Numbered from the stretch's first letter, positions 31,729 through 40,187 are shown. The stretch is DNA of 64,000 nucleotides from Diaphorobacter sp. HDW4A (GCF_011305995.1 NZ_CP049910.1:2852001-2916000), one strand, 5' to 3'. Numbers and translations are program-made. The notes: a model not told the origin generated them from the letters alone.

Positions 31729-32025
31729 GACGGAAAAGTAGCGCCCCCGCCGCTCGGTGTTCTGGGTCAATGAAGTCGGAAACACCCACAATTCTTTGAG
31801 TTTTCATCCGTCTTCCGCTGGCAGCACAGGCCACCCATCGCTGACGTCGGCATCGTCCCCAAAGAGACCGCTATTGATGGACTTCCCCCAACAGAGATAA
31901 ACCTGCAAAATTGTTGACATTCTGAGGTGCCAGTTCCTGCATCAGATAGCGCTGGGCTGTCATCTTGCTTGTTTCTGATCGCGTTATGGAGAAACCTATC
32001 TGGGGGTCCATGAGGAGATACTCGA

Positions 32026-34359
32026 ATGCCTAAACGCGCCATTGAATTTCAGGAACAAGCTGGCATGGTCGCATCGCCCGGCTTGCAGGCTGCGCCTGTG
32101 CTGGATTTGATGTGTTCCCATTTCGTGTTGGCCTTGGCCACGAAGCAGGGTTCCAGGTTCAACGTGCGTCGCGACATCAACGGGTTGATGGCCCTTGTCG
32201 CTCGGCACCTGATGTGGCCCGATCCCGTGTTGACCCGCGTTCGATTGTTCCTGGCGCGCCGCTGTAAGGACAACGAAGTCTGGCGTGGGCATGAGCAGCT
32301 CACCAACACAGAATTTCTGGAGCGACATGGCGTCTGGCGTGGCCCCTATGAAGAGGGCTCGCTCTTCTACCATCTGGACGAATACGCCAAAGACGCGCCC
32401 AAAGACCTGTTGACACTGCTCACCAGCACGGGCCAGTGGTTGAACCGCGCCCTCAAGAAGCAGTCGACCCTGATCGAGAAAAACATTGACTCGCTCGCCA
32501 ACCTGCTGCAACTGAACAAAGCCGAGCGTGCTCTGCTGCTCTACGGCACGCTGGCGCGTCATCAGCGTGACCTGCGCAGCCTGCTGGTGGAGTTCAAAGT
32601 CAACAACGCTCCCGAGGCCTACGCGGCTATCGCCGAACTCGCGGGCGTGCCAGCCACAGAGGTAGCCGAAGCCCTGCGCGCTGGAGGGCGTCTGGAGCGC
32701 ATTGGTCTGGTCGAAAACCTGATCTCCGAACAAAGCATCACCGACCTGGCCGACCTCATGAAGGTCAGCGAAAAGCTGCCCCCCGTGCTCATGCGCGAGT
32801 ACCGTGACCGCGCCGAACTGATGGCCGTGTTCACCCGGCCCGCTGTGCCCAGCGCACTCAACGCCGACGACTTCGATTTTGTGGGCGACGACGTGCAAGT
32901 TCTGGTCAACCTGCTGCGCAAGGCCATGCAAACCAAGGCCATGGGCGTGAACGTGCTGCTGTATGGCCCTCCCGGCACCGGCAAGACCGAGCTGGCCAAA
33001 GTGGTCGCACGCGTGGCAGGTCTGGACTTGTTTGAAGTCGAATACGCCGACCGCGATGGCAACAGCCTCTCGGGCCGCGACCGCTATCGCTCGCTGCAGA
33101 TCGCGCAAGTGTTCCTGAAAGGCGCAGAAGCCGCAGCACTGCTCTTTGACGAAGTGGAGGACGTGTTTCCACCCATCAGCGTCGATGCTGCAGGTCTGTT
33201 GGCGCGTGCTGAACACCAGGCCGTGAGTCCGGCCGGCAGCTCGGTCAACGGCAAGGCATGGGTCAACCAGATTCTGGAATCCAACCCGGTGCCAACCCTC
33301 TGGGTGACCAACAGCATCGGGCAAATCGACCCGGCCTTCCGCCGCCGTTTTGCCTACCACCTTGAACTGAAGTCACCGCCCCCCGGTGCCCGTGAACAGC
33401 TCATCCGCAAATCGCTGGACGGTGTGGCCGTGAGCGATGCCTTCATCGCCAACCTCACAGAACGCAAGGGCCTCACCCCCGCACAAATCCGCACCGCAGT
33501 GCGCTTTGCAGACCTGGCGCACGCCGGACCTGAAGTCGGCGGCGAAGCGTTTGAAGCCCTGATCGAGCGGCAACTGAAAAACTCCGACGCAGCGCTCGGC
33601 CGCAAACCCGACGCCACCGGTAAAAAAGGCCGTCGCCAGGTCACCACCTACGATCTCGACATGCTGAACGTAGAAACCCGCTTTGAGATTCCACGCATCG
33701 TGGACGCCCTCAAGGCTCGTGGTCACGGAGCCCTGTGTTTCTACGGTGCCCCCGGCACCGGCAAGACCGCACTGGGCGAATACATTGCCGAGCATCTGGG
33801 CAAGCCCCTCATCGTCAGGCAAGCCAGCGATCTGGTGAGCAAGTACGTGGGCGAAACCGAGCAAAACATGGCCACCATGTTCGCTGAAGCCACCCAGGAA
33901 AAAGCCGTGCTCCTGCTCGACGAGGCAGACAGCTTTCTGATGGACCGCCGCGGTGCGCAGCGCAGCTATGAAGTCACGGAAGTCAACGAGATGCTCCAAC
34001 AAATGGAGCGCCACGATGGTGTGTTCATCTGCACCACCAACCTGCTCGACCGCATCGATCAGGCTGCACTGCGCCGCTTCACCTTCAAGATCAAGTTCAT
34101 GCCGCTGACGGCAGCGCAACGCGAGAAGATGTTCATCACCGAAGCTCTGGCTGGTGATGCACGACAACTCCCCCCCGAAATCAGCCGCCGTCTGGCCCAA
34201 CTGGAGCAGCTCGCGCCCGGGGATTTTGCGGCGGTGAAGCGGCAATGCGACATCCTGGCAACAGAGTTCTCGGTAGAAGAATTCATCGAGCAGTTGGAGG
34301 CCGAGCATCGCATCAAGCCGGAAGTGCGGGAGCAGCGGTCGATAGGGTTTATGCGCTGA
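32026..34359 (+). CDS. Tandem AAA+ ATPase
   Basis: A 777-residue protein with a helical N-terminal region (1-280) and two AAA modules. Module 1 has Walker A GPPGTGKT (about residue 313) and Walker B ALLFDEVEDVF; module 2 has GAPGTGKT (about 573), VLLLDEADSFL, sensor FICTTN and the arginine pair ALRRFTF. No protease, HEXXH or nuclease domain is fused, so it is probably a remodelling ATPase with an unidentified partner. GAGGAG lies ten bases before the ATG. It stands alone between metabolic operons, 393 bases before a DUF2971 gene on the same strand; its codon use looks like the host. Confidence 0.85.
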   Translation: MPKRAIEFQEQAGMVASPGLQAAPVLDLMCSHFVLALATKQGSRFNVRRDINGLMALVARHLMWPDPVLTRVRLFLARRCKDNEVWRGHEQLTNTEFLERHGVWRGPYEEGSLFYHLDEYAKDAPKDLLTLLTSTGQWLNRALKKQSTLIEKNIDSLANLLQLNKAERALLLYGTLARHQRDLRSLLVEFKVNNAPEAYAAIAELAGVPATEVAEALRAGGRLERIGLVENLISEQSITDLADLMKVSEKLPPVLMREYRDRAELMAVFTRPAVPSALNADDFDFVGDDVQVLVNLLRKAMQTKAMGVNVLLYGPPGTGKTELAKVVARVAGLDLFEVEYADRDGNSLSGRDRYRSLQIAQVFLKGAEAAALLFDEVEDVFPPISVDAAGLLARAEHQAVSPAGSSVNGKAWVNQILESNPVPTLWVTNSIGQIDPAFRRRFAYHLELKSPPPGAREQLIRKSLDGVAVSDAFIANLTERKGLTPAQIRTAVRFADLAHAGPEVGGEAFEALIERQLKNSDAALGRKPDATGKKGRRQVTTYDLDMLNVETRFEIPRIVDALKARGHGALCFYGAPGTGKTALGEYIAEHLGKPLIVRQASDLVSKYVGETEQNMATMFAEATQEKAVLLLDEADSFLMDRRGAQRSYEVTEVNEMLQQMERHDGVFICTTNLLDRIDQAALRRFTFKIKFMPLTAAQREKMFITEALAGDARQLPPEISRRLAQLEQLAPGDFAAVKRQCDILATEFSVEEFIEQLEAEHRIKPEVREQRSIGFMR

Positions 34360-34752
34360 TGGGCTGGGGCAGAGAACGCAGCCCCTCTGCCCTCCCTTTT
34401 CACATCGCTTGTCTCGCCATACTGGCGTTTCGGCGACTGCCCGGTCTTGGCTGTGACTTGACTGTCATGACCGGCAGAAGGCGACCCTGAGCCGCCGTGA
34501 GAAGCGCCACCCGCAAGCTGACATTGGCTCGCTGCCCGCTGCTGTTGAAATTCCTCGCCCTGCCTACTAGCAAGCTATAGTTAGCGCGTTGAGGCGTGCC
34601 GGGTTTCGCGAAATTTTTATACTTGGGCGTTTAAACAAGCTGTCCTTGGCATGCGCTTCCTAAAAGCCATGTCTAAGAGAAATCGGCGCCCAGAATATCC
34701 CGCACGGTCCAGCTTATCCCCCAGGTTTTTCTGATTCATCACGCTAGGTTTC
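34360..34752 (+). other. 393-base gap without a gene: repeats and possible degenerate cassette boundary
   Basis: No ORF with coding character was found. A long imperfect stem (CTGCCCGGTC at 34438-34447 with GACCGGCAG at 34469-34477) is visible. CAAGCTGAC at 34514-34522 recurs exactly inside the attC-like site after the next gene (35594-35602), and GTTGAGG at 34588-34594 resembles that site's GTTGAGC end. The stretch from about 34580 to 34750 is AT-richer than the flanks. It may hold the promoter of the DUF2971 gene, but no clear -35/-10 pair stands out. Confidence 0.4.
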
Positions 34753-35577
34753 ATGTACTACACTGATGACTTTATGGCCGACGTTATGGGAATCGAGCGT
34801 CTGCCCGACGTTCTGTTTCACTATACCTCGATCGAGACACTCGCACTCATTCTGGAGACCAAGTCTCTGAGGCTTGGCAGGCTTGATAGCGTGAACGACC
34901 CTGAAGAGGCGTCAGCATGCGATCTGCCCAATGCCGCGACTTTAGTGTTTGCCTCATGTTGGACATCACAGGAGCGCGAATCCTTGGCAATGTGGCGTAT
35001 GTACACACCTAATATGCAAGGACTGCGCATAGCTCTGCCAAACAACCCCTTCGCAGGACGGCACGAGCCGACAATCTTCGAAAAGGGCGGAGCAATGCAA
35101 CGCTTTGACGGGCGGATCACGATCCATCGCGAAAAGGGTGACCACGGGATCACCTCGTGCTGCGTCACCGGACCAAACAAGATTTACTACACCGACGAGC
35201 TGAAGTATCGCAACGGCCGATGTCTTGACAATGATGGTAGTCAGTGGACGGTCCAACTTCACGACCTAGGCATGTTCAAGAGTACCTACTGGTCGTTTGA
35301 GGAAGAGTGGCGTTTCAAACTGCTTGCAACCTTCTCAGAAGGCATCCTCAACAGTCCCAATCCGGCTTCCCATCCGGCGTTCGATTTAGAGAGCTACCCG
35401 GTTGTTGAAACAGCCGTGTTTGTCCCGCTCGATGTGGAGTGTTTGCAGAACATGGAGGTACTACTCGGACCGTGCGTCAACACAGGACAAGAGTTGTTAG
35501 TTAAAGCGCTCTTGCAAAAATTCGCCCCGAACGCGAAGTTGAGGAGTAGCGAAATTCGCGTACGGCCGCCGCGATGA
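34753..35577 (+). CDS. DUF2971 domain-containing protein, probable integron-type cassette gene
   Basis: A 274-residue cytoplasmic-looking protein. It opens with the DUF2971 hallmark VLFHYTSIETLALILETKS (His23-Tyr24-Thr25), then LRLGRLDSVNDPEEAS (N48-D49-P50), FASCWTSQERESLAMWRMY and SFEEEWRF. The family function is not established; the H-Y-T start resembles the H-[YF]-T strand of DarT-like ADP-ribosyltransferases, which is only a similarity of pattern. Base composition is visibly lower in GC, with more A/T-ending codons than all neighbours, a sign of transfer. An attC-like site begins one base after its stop codon. It lies between the AAA+ ATPase and the aromatic cluster. Confidence 0.8.
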   Translation: MYYTDDFMADVMGIERLPDVLFHYTSIETLALILETKSLRLGRLDSVNDPEEASACDLPNAATLVFASCWTSQERESLAMWRMYTPNMQGLRIALPNNPFAGRHEPTIFEKGGAMQRFDGRITIHREKGDHGITSCCVTGPNKIYYTDELKYRNGRCLDNDGSQWTVQLHDLGMFKSTYWSFEEEWRFKLLATFSEGILNSPNPASHPAFDLESYPVVETAVFVPLDVECLQNMEVLLGPCVNTGQELLVKALLQKFAPNAKLRSSEIRVRPPR

Positions 35578-35578
35578 C

Positions 35579-35638
35579 GTCTAACCCCGCAGTCAAGCTG
35601 ACCCGCCAACGGCGGACAGCAAACTTTGTCCGTTGAGC
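35579..35638 (+). other. attC-like recombination site (integron gene-cassette 3' end)
   Basis: A 60-base element begins one base after the DUF2971 stop. The left end GTCTAAC (35579-35585) fits the R'' consensus RYYYAAC, and the right end GTTGAGC (35632-35638) fits R' GTTRRRY. Between them CAAGCTGAC then CCGCC-AAC-GGCGG forms a central hairpin, and CAGCAAACTTTG on the right is an imperfect complement of CAAGCTG with a bulge, as attC arms have. Size, order and position at a gene 3' end match attC sites. The 35639-35783 remainder holds a small CGGCC/GGCCG stem and no gene. No integrase is visible in the window. Confidence 0.62.
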
Positions 35639-35783
35639 GTCCGCTTTCATCTGCCGCCATCGGCCGCTTCTGGCCGTGAGATGCAGTAGACCGCACACAA
35701 CCGGAGTCATCAAAGTCCCATGTTACCGGAATGCCCATCGTGCCCAAACACGAGAGCGGCGTGCAGCACCAAGGGCCACCCAT

Positions 35784-36647
35784 TCAAGTCGCGTCGGTGA
35801 GCCGGAACTGCACATCGAGCGTATGAAACGCCCGCGTTGAAGCCTCACCGAGCGGCGTCAGCGCGCCCGCCTCGCGCCTTGGCATCTGCGCCACCAGCGA
35901 GGAGCGCACGCCGAACACGACATCGCTTTCAAGATACTGGTCGCCTTCTCGAAAGATGTGGGTCACCAGTGTCCGGTAACCCGGGGCCTCGATCATGAAG
36001 TGGACATGCGCGGGGCGCCACGGGTGACGACCGGAGGCGCGCAGGATGTCGCCGACCGGGCCGTCGGTGGGCACGGGGTAGGCGACGGGCAGGATGGAGC
36101 GGAAATGGATGCGCCCTTCCCCATCGGTGCGGAAGTTGCCGCGCGCCTGCATGTCCTGATCTGGGCGCTGCACGTCGTAGAAACCGTCGCTGTCCGCCTG
36201 CCAGGTGTGGACCAAGGCGTTGACGATGGGCTTGCCGTGCAGGTCGCTCACCGTGGCGGTGACGTAGAGCGGCTCGCCCTGCGCGCCATTGGCGATGTCG
36301 TCGCCGTGAGCGTAGCTTGGCGCGCCGTCCACGTAGAACGGGCCGAACACCGTGGCCTCAGTGGCTTCGGGCGGGAACTTGTTGTTCTGCGCGACGGCGA
36401 GCATCGAGAGGCCGAGCACGTCGCTCAGCAGGATGAACTCCTGGCGCTTGTCGTCGCACTTCTGGCCGGTGGCGGTGAGAAAGCCGATGGCGGCCATCAG
36501 CTCTAGTTCGGTCAACTCGACCTTGCGGGCGTAGTCGTGCAGGCTCTGCACCAGCTCGGTCAACAGGAATTTGAGGCGCGGCTCGCTGCAGTCGGCAAAG
36601 CGCGCGATGACCTCAGGGGTGATGCTCAGGTGGTCGATGTTTTTCAT
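35784..36647 (-). CDS. Intradiol dioxygenase, hydroxyquinol 1,2-dioxygenase type
   Basis: A 287-residue non-haem Fe(III) ring-cleavage enzyme. The N-terminal dimerisation helices (1-100) precede the beta-sandwich. The four iron ligands are Tyr157 (GFYDVQ), Tyr190 (VAYPVP), His214 and His216 (RPAHVHF), with the same spacing as in known hydroxyquinol 1,2-dioxygenases. GDILRASGRHPWRPAHVHF is typical of that subgroup, which turns benzene-1,2,4-triol into maleylacetate. It is the last gene of the long minus-strand run, 4 bases after livM, and maleylacetate reductase upstream would use its product. Confidence 0.88.
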   Translation of the reverse strand: MKNIDHLSITPEVIARFADCSEPRLKFLLTELVQSLHDYARKVELTELELMAAIGFLTATGQKCDDKRQEFILLSDVLGLSMLAVAQNNKFPPEATEATVFGPFYVDGAPSYAHGDDIANGAQGEPLYVTATVSDLHGKPIVNALVHTWQADSDGFYDVQRPDQDMQARGNFRTDGEGRIHFRSILPVAYPVPTDGPVGDILRASGRHPWRPAHVHFMIEAPGYRTLVTHIFREGDQYLESDVVFGVRSSLVAQMPRREAGALTPLGEASTRAFHTLDVQFRLTDAT

Positions 36648-36651
36648 GGGT

Positions 36652-37674
36652 TCATCTCCTTGTGTTTGCGACGTCGAGCTTCAATTGCCGCGCCGTGGGA
36701 AACAGGGACCAGCCCCAGCGCTGCTGTGCGTAGCCCCACAGACCTTGCTTGAACTGGATGGTCACGACTATTGCGAGTAACCCGAGCCCCATGAGATACC
36801 AGCTGCCGTAGTCCGCAAAGCATTTGTTGAGCGCCCAGAACAGCATCGCGCCGATGATCGGTCCTTCAATGCAGCCGAGCCCGCCGATCATCACCATGAA
36901 GATCGCGAAGGCCGTCCAGTTCACGCTGAACGCGGCGTTCGGGCTGATGCGCAGGTTGCCGACGAAATACAGCGCCCCAGCCAGCCCCGCGCCAAAGGCC
37001 GCGACGATGTAGACCGCGAGCTTCATGCGCCCCACGTCGATGCCCTGCGACTTGGCCGCTACTTCGTTATCGCGAATGGCGAGCAACGCGAGGCCACGCT
37101 TGCTGCGCAGAAACAGATAGACCAGCACCACCACCAGCACCACGCAGACCAGCGCCATCCAGTAGGTGGTCGATTCGCGGGTGAACTTGCTGATGCCGCG
37201 CAGCGCGGTGAGCGTTGTCCCCGAGCCGCCGCCGACCGCCGAGATGTTGGAAAAACTCAGGCGGAAGACCTCGGCGATGACCCAGGTGCCGATGGCGAAA
37301 TAGCCGCCCTGCAACCGGAACGCCAGACGCGAGACGGGAATCGCGATGAGCGCAGACGCCAGCGCGCCGAGCACGATACCGACGAACGGATTCACGCCCC
37401 AGAAATTGCCGAGCATGAGCATCACATAGCCGCCAAAGCCGAAGAACGCCTGCTGCCCGATGGACACCATGCCGCCGTAACCGGCGAGCAGGTTCCACAT
37501 CATCGCGAAAATGAAGTAGCAGGCGATCTCGACGAACTCACGCATCCAGCTCGATTCGCCCCAGAACGGGAGACTGGCCGCGGCGATCACCAGCACCGCA
37601 CCGACCACGGCAAAGCTCTGGCTGGCGCGCGTCTGACGCAGCACCTGGAATCCGGGAAGGGTTGCTTCTGTCAT
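36652..37674 (-). CDS. livM: Branched-chain-type ABC transporter permease (LivM-like)
   Basis: A 340-residue inner-membrane permease with about nine hydrophobic segments. GYGGMVSIGQQAFFGFGGYVMLML and TALRGISKFTRES-type loops match LivM, and ALLAIRDNEVAAKSQGIDVGRMKLAVYIVAAFGAGLAGALY is the cytoplasmic EAA-like loop followed by the next helix. With livH, livF, livG and the binding protein it forms a complete importer inside the hydroquinone cluster, so it probably carries an aromatic or related acid and not leucine. Confidence 0.92.
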   Translation of the reverse strand: MTEATLPGFQVLRQTRASQSFAVVGAVLVIAAASLPFWGESSWMREFVEIACYFIFAMMWNLLAGYGGMVSIGQQAFFGFGGYVMLMLGNFWGVNPFVGIVLGALASALIAIPVSRLAFRLQGGYFAIGTWVIAEVFRLSFSNISAVGGGSGTTLTALRGISKFTRESTTYWMALVCVVLVVVLVYLFLRSKRGLALLAIRDNEVAAKSQGIDVGRMKLAVYIVAAFGAGLAGALYFVGNLRISPNAAFSVNWTAFAIFMVMIGGLGCIEGPIIGAMLFWALNKCFADYGSWYLMGLGLLAIVVTIQFKQGLWGYAQQRWGWSLFPTARQLKLDVANTRR

Positions 37675-37749
37675 GTGTGCCTCACTCGAAATTCAAACTT
37701 TGAAAGCTGGCCTATGCGGCTTGTGTCGCGTATATCGCTTACGCAACCA

Positions 37750-38601
37750 TCAACGTGTTTTGGGGAACAGTCCCTGTGGCCGCACGGCGAGCACCAGCAG
37801 GAACATCAGATGCCCCGCCCAGATGCCCCAGCCCGGGTCAATGCGAAAGCCGATCTGCTGCACGATGCCCAAGAGCATCGCTCCGGCCAGCGTGCCCCAG
37901 AAACTGCCCATGCCGCCGATGATCACGGCCTCGAAGGCAAAGAGCAGCAGTAGTGGCCCGTCGGTGGGTGCGACCGTGGTGCGCATGCTCTGCAGACCAC
38001 CGGCCAGCGCTACGAGCATGAAGGCCAGCGCGGTGGCAAGCGCATAGACGGTGCGCGCATTCAGGCCCATGAGCTCGGCGATCTCGCGGTCGTCGGAGAC
38101 GGCGCGGAACGAGCGGCCGAGGTCGGTGGCGCGGAACATCCACTGCAGCCCCGCCGTGCAGCCCACCGCGAGCGCGAGGATCAGCAACGGCAGCACACCG
38201 ATGCTCATGCCCGCGCCGAGCGTGAATGACTCGGTGGCGAAAGCGCCGGTGTCGACCGAGCGCGGGTCGGCCGAGAACACCTGCAGCAGCAGGTTCTGGA
38301 TGAACACCGACATGCCGAAGGTAACGACCAGCGAGGGCAGCGGGTCCTTGCCGAGCACGCCGTTGAGCACGTGGCGCTGGAGCACGAAGCCGAGCAACCA
38401 GGCCAGCGGCAAGGTGGTCGCCAGCGCCAGCCATGCGGGCAGCCCCAGACTCGCGAACGACAGCACGGCATAGGCCGCGAGCACCATGAAGTCACCGTGC
38501 GCTGTGTTGGTGAGCCGCATGATGCCGAACATCAGCGACAGGCCCAATGCGAACAGGCCGTAGAGACCGCCGAGCAGCACGCCACTGATGATCATGTCCA
38601 T
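37750..38601 (-). CDS. livH: Branched-chain-type ABC transporter permease (LivH-like)
   Basis: A 283-residue inner-membrane permease starting MDMIISGVLLGGLYGLFALGLSLMFGIMRLTNTAHGDF, the conserved LivH N-terminus. RAVSDDREIAELMGLNARTVYALATALAF is the coupling loop region. The ATG at 38601 was chosen because GGAG lies eight bases upstream; the frame stays open further upstream only because a hexanucleotide repeat encodes Phe/Leu/Ile pairs. It lies 75 bases before livM. Confidence 0.93.
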   Translation of the reverse strand: MDMIISGVLLGGLYGLFALGLSLMFGIMRLTNTAHGDFMVLAAYAVLSFASLGLPAWLALATTLPLAWLLGFVLQRHVLNGVLGKDPLPSLVVTFGMSVFIQNLLLQVFSADPRSVDTGAFATESFTLGAGMSIGVLPLLILALAVGCTAGLQWMFRATDLGRSFRAVSDDREIAELMGLNARTVYALATALAFMLVALAGGLQSMRTTVAPTDGPLLLLFAFEAVIIGGMGSFWGTLAGAMLLGIVQQIGFRIDPGWGIWAGHLMFLLVLAVRPQGLFPKTR

Positions 38602-38624
38602 GATCGCAGCTCCGTGAAATGAGT

Positions 38625-38669
38625 GGATGAGGATGAGGATGAGGATGAAGATGAAGATGAAGACGAGGA
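38625..38669. repeat. Hexanucleotide tandem repeat between livF and livH
   Basis: About seven units of a six-base repeat (three GATGAG-type units, then GATGAA-type units, with a final degenerate GACGAG) lie in the 82-base gap between the livF stop (38684) and the livH start. On the coding strand this is a run of CATCCT/CATCTT. It begins 24 bases upstream of the livH ATG, just beyond its ribosome binding site. Copy-number change would alter spacing in steps of six bases and not shift a frame. Confidence 0.85.
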
Positions 38670-38683
38670 AAAGGCGTGCATAT

Positions 38684-39409
38684 TCAGACTCCGAAATACG
38701 CTTGGCCAATGGCCTCGCGCGACAGTTCTGACGATGCGCCGGCAAGCGACACGCGCCCTTCCTGCAGACAATAGAGGCGCTGCGAAACCTTCTGCGCCAT
38801 CGAAATGTCCTGCTCGACGATCACCACCGACATGCCCTCGGCGGTGATCGCGGGCATGGCGTCGTAGATCTCGCGGATGACCACGGGCGCAAGGCCCAGC
38901 GAGATTTCGTCGCACAGCAGCAATTCGGGATTGCTCATCAGCGCGCGGCCAATCGCCACCATCTGCTGCTGGCCGCCCGACAGTGAAGCGGGCGAAATCG
39001 CTCGCTTTTCCTTGAGGATGGGAAACAGCCCGTAGACGCGCTGCAGATTCCAAGGCCCCTCGCGCTTGGCCTGCGCTCCCATGAGCAGGTTCTCTTGGAT
39101 GGTAAGCGAGGGGAACAGGCGACGGCCTTCGGGCACCATCGCGATGCCATCCTTGACGATGCGCGAGGGGTGCACGCCGCCAATCGGCTGGCCCTTCCAG
39201 CGCACGCTGTCGGGCGTTGCGGCGACGAGGCCCGTGAGGCACTTGAGCAACGTGGACTTGCCCGCGCCGTTGGCACCGATCACCGCGACCAGCTCAGACG
39301 GACGCAATTCGATGTCGACGCCGAACAGCGCCTGCGCGTCGCCGTAGAAGGCCTTGAGCGCATGGGTGGACAGCGTGTTCCCGGCGGATGATGTGGAAGA
39401 TGACTGCAT
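38684..39409 (-). CDS. livF: Branched-chain-type ABC transporter ATP-binding protein (LivF-like)
   Basis: A 241-residue ATPase. Motifs: Walker A GANGAGKST, Q-loop region GLFPILKEKR, signature LSGGQQQMVAIGRAL and Walker B LLLCDEISLGLAP, with the short form typical of LivF. The ATG at 39409 has GGAGG ten bases upstream; a GTG at 39418, overlapping the livG stop, is the alternative. It works with LivG on the LivHM permease pair. Confidence 0.92.
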   Translation of the reverse strand: MQSSSTSSAGNTLSTHALKAFYGDAQALFGVDIELRPSELVAVIGANGAGKSTLLKCLTGLVAATPDSVRWKGQPIGGVHPSRIVKDGIAMVPEGRRLFPSLTIQENLLMGAQAKREGPWNLQRVYGLFPILKEKRAISPASLSGGQQQMVAIGRALMSNPELLLCDEISLGLAPVVIREIYDAMPAITAEGMSVVIVEQDISMAQKVSQRLYCLQEGRVSLAGASSELSREAIGQAYFGV

Positions 39410-39414
39410 GATCC

Positions 39415-40134
39415 TCACGCCTCCATGCCCATGTAGACGCGCTTGACGTCGGGGTCGTTCATCACCGCATGCGGCTCGCCCTCGGCCAGTTGCTTGCCGA
39501 AATTGATCACGAAGAGCCGGTCGGCCACGGCCAGCAGCGCGTGCACCACATGCTCGATCCAGATCATCGTCACGCCGCTGGCCTTGATGCGCTTGAGCTC
39601 ATCGACGAGCTGCGCAGCCTCGTGTTCGGTGAGGCCGCCCGCGATCTCGTCAAGCAAAAGCAGATCGGGCCGCGTGGCGAGCGCGCGGGCCAGCTCCAGC
39701 CGCTTGCGGTTGAGCAGCGTGAGCGATCCGGCCGGGCTGTTCGCGTACTTGAGCAACCCGGTCTGTTCCAGCACGGCGACAGCGGTGTCCCACGCGTCCT
39801 GCTCTTTCTGCTCGTCACCGAACGCGGCGGCGGTCACCAGGTTCTCGAACACGCTCATGTTGCCGAAGGGCTGCGGCACCTGGTAGCTGCGCCCGATGCC
39901 GAGATGGCAGCGGCGGAACGCGGGCACGCGGGTGATCTCCTTGCCCTCGTACAGGATGCGCCCCGCATCAGACAACACGTCGCCCGAGATGAGATTGAAC
40001 AGCGTGGTCTTTCCCGCGCCGTTGGGGCCGAGAATGCCCAGCAGCTCGCCCTTGTTGACGCGGACGCTGATGTCGTCGGTGACCTTCAGCGCACCGTAGG
40101 ATTTGCTGACCGATTCCAGTGCAAGCAAGCTCAT
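39415..40134 (-). CDS. livG: Branched-chain-type ABC transporter ATP-binding protein (LivG-like)
   Basis: A 239-residue ATPase. Motifs: Walker A GPNGAGKTT, GRSYQVPQPFGNMSVFENL (LivG Q-loop region), LTLLNRKRLELARAL in the signature position and Walker B LLLLDEIAGGLTEHE. The signature LSGGQ is replaced by LTLLNRK, as in many LivG proteins, which usually have a degenerate signature. The start at 40134 gives the conserved MSLLALESVSKSYG. It ends close to the livF start. Confidence 0.92.
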   Translation of the reverse strand: MSLLALESVSKSYGALKVTDDISVRVNKGELLGILGPNGAGKTTLFNLISGDVLSDAGRILYEGKEITRVPAFRRCHLGIGRSYQVPQPFGNMSVFENLVTAAAFGDEQKEQDAWDTAVAVLEQTGLLKYANSPAGSLTLLNRKRLELARALATRPDLLLLDEIAGGLTEHEAAQLVDELKRIKASGVTMIWIEHVVHALLAVADRLFVINFGKQLAEGEPHAVMNDPDVKRVYMGMEA

Positions 40135-40187
40135 GAGTGGCCCCTGTTTGGCGTGATATGCGGTTTGGTGTGATCTGGTGTGGTCGG

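Noticed and set aside
35639..35783. A second cassette or small gene after the attC-like site
   Set aside because: No frame with coding character or start/RBS was found; only a five-base CGGCC/GGCCG stem is visible.
38625..38669. Short tandem repeat considered as a CRISPR array
   Set aside because: Units are six bases with no spacers; it is a microsatellite.
38602..38745. N-terminal extension of livH with Phe/Ile/Leu repeats
   Set aside because: The residues come from the hexanucleotide repeat and from out-of-frame livF sequence; the ATG at 38601 has a good ribosome binding site and the conserved LivH start.
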